Of a stretch of 64,000 nt of DNA, positions 61,726 to 64,000 are shown in pieces. This DNA is from Alphaproteobacteria bacterium (GTDB taxonomy: Bacteria; Pseudomonadota; Alphaproteobacteria; Caulobacterales; Hyphomonadaceae), in assembly GCA_018222605.1 (NCBI GenBank), contig JAAEZZ010000010.1, forward strand, positions 97,536-161,535, read 5' to 3'. The notes under the pieces were generated by a model. It was given only the letters and a program-made list of their open reading frames with translations, made no database searches and was not told the DNA's origin. The translations under genes were made by a program, and so were the position numbers. The stretch's first letter is position 1; each line of letters starts with the position of its first letter.

Positions 61726-63360
61726 ATGCGATCACATCCAACCCTTAATCAAAGAACCATTGCTCATATCGTAAACATGAATGCTTCAAGGGTTTTCTCA
61801 GTCACAATTGGGCTCGCGAGTCTTGTATCCTGCGCTCCCCCTCCAGAATACACAAAGAACAAACCACTCGCCCCTCTGACCGTTGCCGAAACCCCCACCA
61901 ACGCAATAGCGCCCGACGGCAAGTATATATCGTGGGAGGAACACTTGATTGATGCAGAGGATGTGAATGGAGGTATTCCCATACGTGGTGGCGATGGAAT
62001 AGCGCTCACCGACCTTGATCAGGATGGATATCAGGATTTCATCACCGCACAGGAAGACTCCAATCACCTACGTGTAGCGTATGGAAGCCATGATCCAGAT
62101 CAGTGGGCCTTGCGCACAATTGCCGAAGGCAGCATTGTCGCAGCGATTGAAGATGTTGCTGTGGGGGATCTGAATGGGGATGGCTGGCCAGACATCGTCG
62201 CCGCCTGTGAGGAAGCACACCTTGTATACTTTGAGAACCCAGGCCCCCACGCAAGGGATGAGGAGTGGAAGTCATTAATCCTTCCCTTTTCCGAAAACCG
62301 GGGATCATGGCTGCGTGTTTTCATTGCCGACATGAATGGCGACGGAACTCTGGACCTGACCGCAGCAAATAAAGGCACGTCGGATCTTGTTCGTTCAGAA
62401 GCGGGTCAGCCTAATAGCCACCCTACGTCTCTCATTCTTTTGGATGGTCCTGCGCTTGATCCTGCCTCCTGGCATGAGCAGGTGCTTTATAGCCGCGACG
62501 TGCCAAATACGGCCCTTCCATTCGACTTCAATGGTGACGGACGCCTGGATGTTCTGGCTGCTGAACGGCTCAACACTCGAATGGTAATCATTCAGAACGA
62601 GGGCACGGACGAAAACGGGAAACTGATCACAAGCACCTGGCCGATCGAAATAGTGGCTGCCTTCGATACGCCTGAAGGATGGCATGGAGCATCAAACGCT
62701 TTCCAGGCAGACATTGCAGACCTGAATCATGACGGACGCCCGGATATCGTGGTGAGTGTCACAGAAATCGTTAAAGGCGAGCCCCTTACTCTCCCTTCCG
62801 TTCTAGGATGGCTTGAGCAGCCAGAATCCCTCTCACAACCGTGGACTTATCACAGGATCGGCGACACGCTTCCTGACCCGGTAATTGGGATTCATTTAAC
62901 TGATATCGACGGGGACGGAGATATGGACGTCCTGACGGGGGGATATTCCGGGTTGAATGTCCTGGCAGGTACATATTCCGGAGCAGCACGTGACCATGAT
63001 GATGAATCTGTCACGGCCGCCTCGTCAGTTGGTCGCATTGCATGGTTTGAAAATCCCGGAGACGCAGAAAATACATGGACACGTCACGATATTTCACGAC
63101 GGGTGCGCGGAATGTACGACATGTTCATAACGAGAGACATGGATGGCGACGGCGACCTGGATATTATTGCGCCGCGTGGAAACAGCGGCCAATATGATGG
63201 CCTCTTCTGGCTTGAACAAATCCGCTCATCTCAGCCCCAACCTGCATTTACACTCGCGAGAAAGCAGGAGAGCAAATCGCTACCCCTCCCTCCCGAAGAT
63301 TGGATTAGCGTTTACAATCGGAGTGAGACCTACATCGCTCCGAACAAAGACAAGCATTGA
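61726..63360 (+). CDS. FG-GAP/VCBS-repeat lipoprotein
   Basis: 544 residues; ATG at 61726 is supported by GGGAGG 5 nt upstream although the signal peptide only begins near Met18 (MNASRVFSVTIGLASLVSC), giving an unusually long n-region. A lipobox-like LVSC places the lipid anchor near residue 36. At least five calcium-binding repeats follow (LTDLDQDGYQDF, VGDLNGDGWPDI, FIADMNGDGTLDL, FDFNGDGRLDV, IADLNHDGRPDI, LTDIDGDGDMDV, RDMDGDGDLDI), forming a VCBS/FG-GAP propeller. Such surface proteins bind polymers or other proteins. It shares the TetR control region with the TonB receptor/propeller operon. Confidence 0.9.
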   Translation: MRSHPTLNQRTIAHIVNMNASRVFSVTIGLASLVSCAPPPEYTKNKPLAPLTVAETPTNAIAPDGKYISWEEHLIDAEDVNGGIPIRGGDGIALTDLDQDGYQDFITAQEDSNHLRVAYGSHDPDQWALRTIAEGSIVAAIEDVAVGDLNGDGWPDIVAACEEAHLVYFENPGPHARDEEWKSLILPFSENRGSWLRVFIADMNGDGTLDLTAANKGTSDLVRSEAGQPNSHPTSLILLDGPALDPASWHEQVLYSRDVPNTALPFDFNGDGRLDVLAAERLNTRMVIIQNEGTDENGKLITSTWPIEIVAAFDTPEGWHGASNAFQADIADLNHDGRPDIVVSVTEIVKGEPLTLPSVLGWLEQPESLSQPWTYHRIGDTLPDPVIGIHLTDIDGDGDMDVLTGGYSGLNVLAGTYSGAARDHDDESVTAASSVGRIAWFENPGDAENTWTRHDISRRVRGMYDMFITRDMDGDGDLDIIAPRGNSGQYDGLFWLEQIRSSQPQPAFTLARKQESKSLPLPPEDWISVYNRSETYIAPNKDKH

Positions 63361-63375
63361 AAACTCCTCTTAGCG

Positions 63376-63606
63376 CGCTGTCAGACGAATTCGAATGAGC
63401 AAAGAAATCTCCGAACTGGTCGCCCCAGTGGCGGACCATTTCGTGGCAAATATCAATGCATGTTCGTAGAGCGGATCTTCGACATTGCGCAACGGCAGCG
63501 GGATGATTTCGGACGACGTTTTGAAATAGCGGAAAGGCGTCTGGCTCACCTCTAAGGCCTAATCTCCAGAGAGCGCCGTCTCAAGGTCGGTTCTTTTGAC
63601 AATGCA
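63376..63606 (-). mobile_element. IS6-family relic D (internally deleted)
   Basis: The minus strand reads SQTPFRYFKTSSEII, then after a small deletion PLPLRNVED and, in a second frame, IDICHEMVRHWGDQFGDFF, the N-terminal third of an IS6 transposase. The catalytic core and C-terminus are lost. The end TTTTGACAATGC lies at 63594-63605; GCTGTCAGACG at 63379-63389 marks the other side. A coding remnant abuts it on the right. Confidence 0.8.
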
Positions 63607-63785
63607 CCGCCACAGCCCTGCGCCTAGACAGGGAATGCTTCTCCGCAGCACTCGCCCAGATCCTGCTTCTATCTGCAGCCGGGAGCCAGAGCGAGGCAGA
63701 AGAAATACTCGACCGAGCCCTGAAGACGCCAATCGGAAAAAACGGGCAAACCATTGCTGACATGATCGCCAGACAAGCCCTTTAG
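63600..63785 (+). pseudogene. C-terminal remnant of an unknown gene next to relic D
   Basis: An open frame starts directly at the IS6 relic end (an in-frame TGA lies at 63597 inside the terminal sequence) and runs about 60 codons to TAG at 63783. It reads LRLDRECFSAALAQILLLSA...AEEILDRALKTP...TIADMIARQAL, which has the composition of a real helical protein C-terminus. There is no start or ribosome site, so it seems to be a gene cut off by the element. Family not recognised. Confidence 0.5.
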
Positions 63786-63787
63786 TC

Positions 63788-64000
63788 TTAAGGTTTGGCC
63801 TTTGGCAGAAGATCTGGAGATACTAAGATCAAGACAGGTTTTATGCCCCCAACAAGCTTCTTTGGAAGAACTGCCTTCGCGGGAATGAAGCTGTCCTGTG
63901 CCACCAAGCTAGCCCACAGATTTTGCAATCGTCTCAGGCGTTGAGCTTGACCCCATTCCTGGACCATCTGACCCGAGAAAATCCCGCTGATTTGCTCAGG
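63788..64000 (-). CDS. Unknown protein, C-terminal 70 residues (5' end beyond window)
   Basis: The minus strand is open from the right window edge for 70 codons to TAA at 63788. The peptide (EQISGIFSGQMVQEWGQAQRL..., ending PVLILVSPDLLPKAKP) has coding-like composition. Only the end of the gene is in the window; no family recognised. It converges with the truncated remnant at 63600-63785. Confidence 0.45.
   Translation of the reverse strand, partial: PEQISGIFSGQMVQEWGQAQRLRRLQNLWASLVAQDSFIPAKAVLPKKLVGGIKPVLILVSPDLLPKAKP

Noticed and set aside
1..64000. CRISPR arrays, tRNA or rRNA genes, prophage genes
   Set aside because: No regular repeat-spacer pattern, cloverleaf-like sequence or rRNA-like stretch was seen on reading the window; a covariance-model search would be decisive for tRNAs.

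Overview
The window looks like an accessory, catabolism-rich stretch of a Gram-negative alphaproteobacterium. Hyphomonadaceae or a Sphingomonadales-like relative is my best guess, inferred only from gene content: six TonB-dependent outer-membrane receptors of the type abundant in those groups, PhyH-type dioxygenases, DUF1254, NhaC, many TetR regulators, and short Shine-Dalgarno-led operons. I see no rRNA, tRNA, CRISPR array or phage module. Almost every receptor sits beside its own enzymes and regulator, so the window reads as a chain of substrate-specific uptake-and-degradation modules.

Layout: (1) 1-6.2 kb, minus strand: TonB receptor, dipeptide epimerase, N-acyl-D-amino-acid deacylase and a penicillin-binding-protein-like serine hydrolase (cut by the window edge), a peptide or D-amino-acid module, followed by a decayed second dipeptide epimerase (6.6-7.1 kb). 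(2) 7.2-14.0 kb: a tryptophan-tryptophylquinone (TTQ) amine dehydrogenase operon (large subunit, MauE, MauD, small subunit, cytochrome c) with a flanking cytochrome c and a receptor. (3) 14.1-24.1 kb: MFS transporter, GMC oxidoreductase, PhyH dioxygenase, two tandem BetI-like repressors, a 3-hydroxyisobutyrate-dehydrogenase-family enzyme, a betaine-aldehyde-dehydrogenase-like enzyme and a receptor; two intergenic regions share an operator-like sequence. (4) 24.2-29.6 kb: NhaA with a small YdcH-like partner, an OxyR-like regulator lacking the redox cysteines, a TetR regulator divergent from a DUF1254/DUF1214 lipoprotein. (5) 29.9-35.9 kb: enolase-superfamily enzyme, DUF2817 hydrolase, YtcJ-like amidohydrolase, MFS transporter, TetR. 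(6) 36.3-45.5 kb: NhaC antiporter, receptor, two exported esterases, a PLP dehydratase, and divergently a YheO-type regulator and an ornithine-cyclodeaminase-family enzyme. (7) 46.3-56.3 kb: a compact 2-oxoacid dehydrogenase operon in which the lipoyl domain and the E2 catalytic domain are separate genes, with a lipoate-ligase-family gene attached, then SDR, cupin, receptor, acyl-CoA ligase and AraC regulator. (8) 56.7-63.4 kb: lipoprotein beta-propeller, receptor, TetR, and a lipoprotein with FG-GAP/VCBS repeats.

Four degenerate IS6-family elements, all in the same orientation, lie at 29.6, 45.5, 56.3 and 63.4 kb, exactly between modules. This suggests that modules 5-8 were assembled by IS6-type transposition and the elements later decayed.

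Most interesting points: the split-E2 complex with its own lipoate ligase; the TTQ small subunit that appears to have lost one specific disulfide as a pair; the repeated operator of the BetI-like system; and the IS6 relics that frame the modules. Family assignments rest on motifs I can read in the translations. Substrates are inference throughout.
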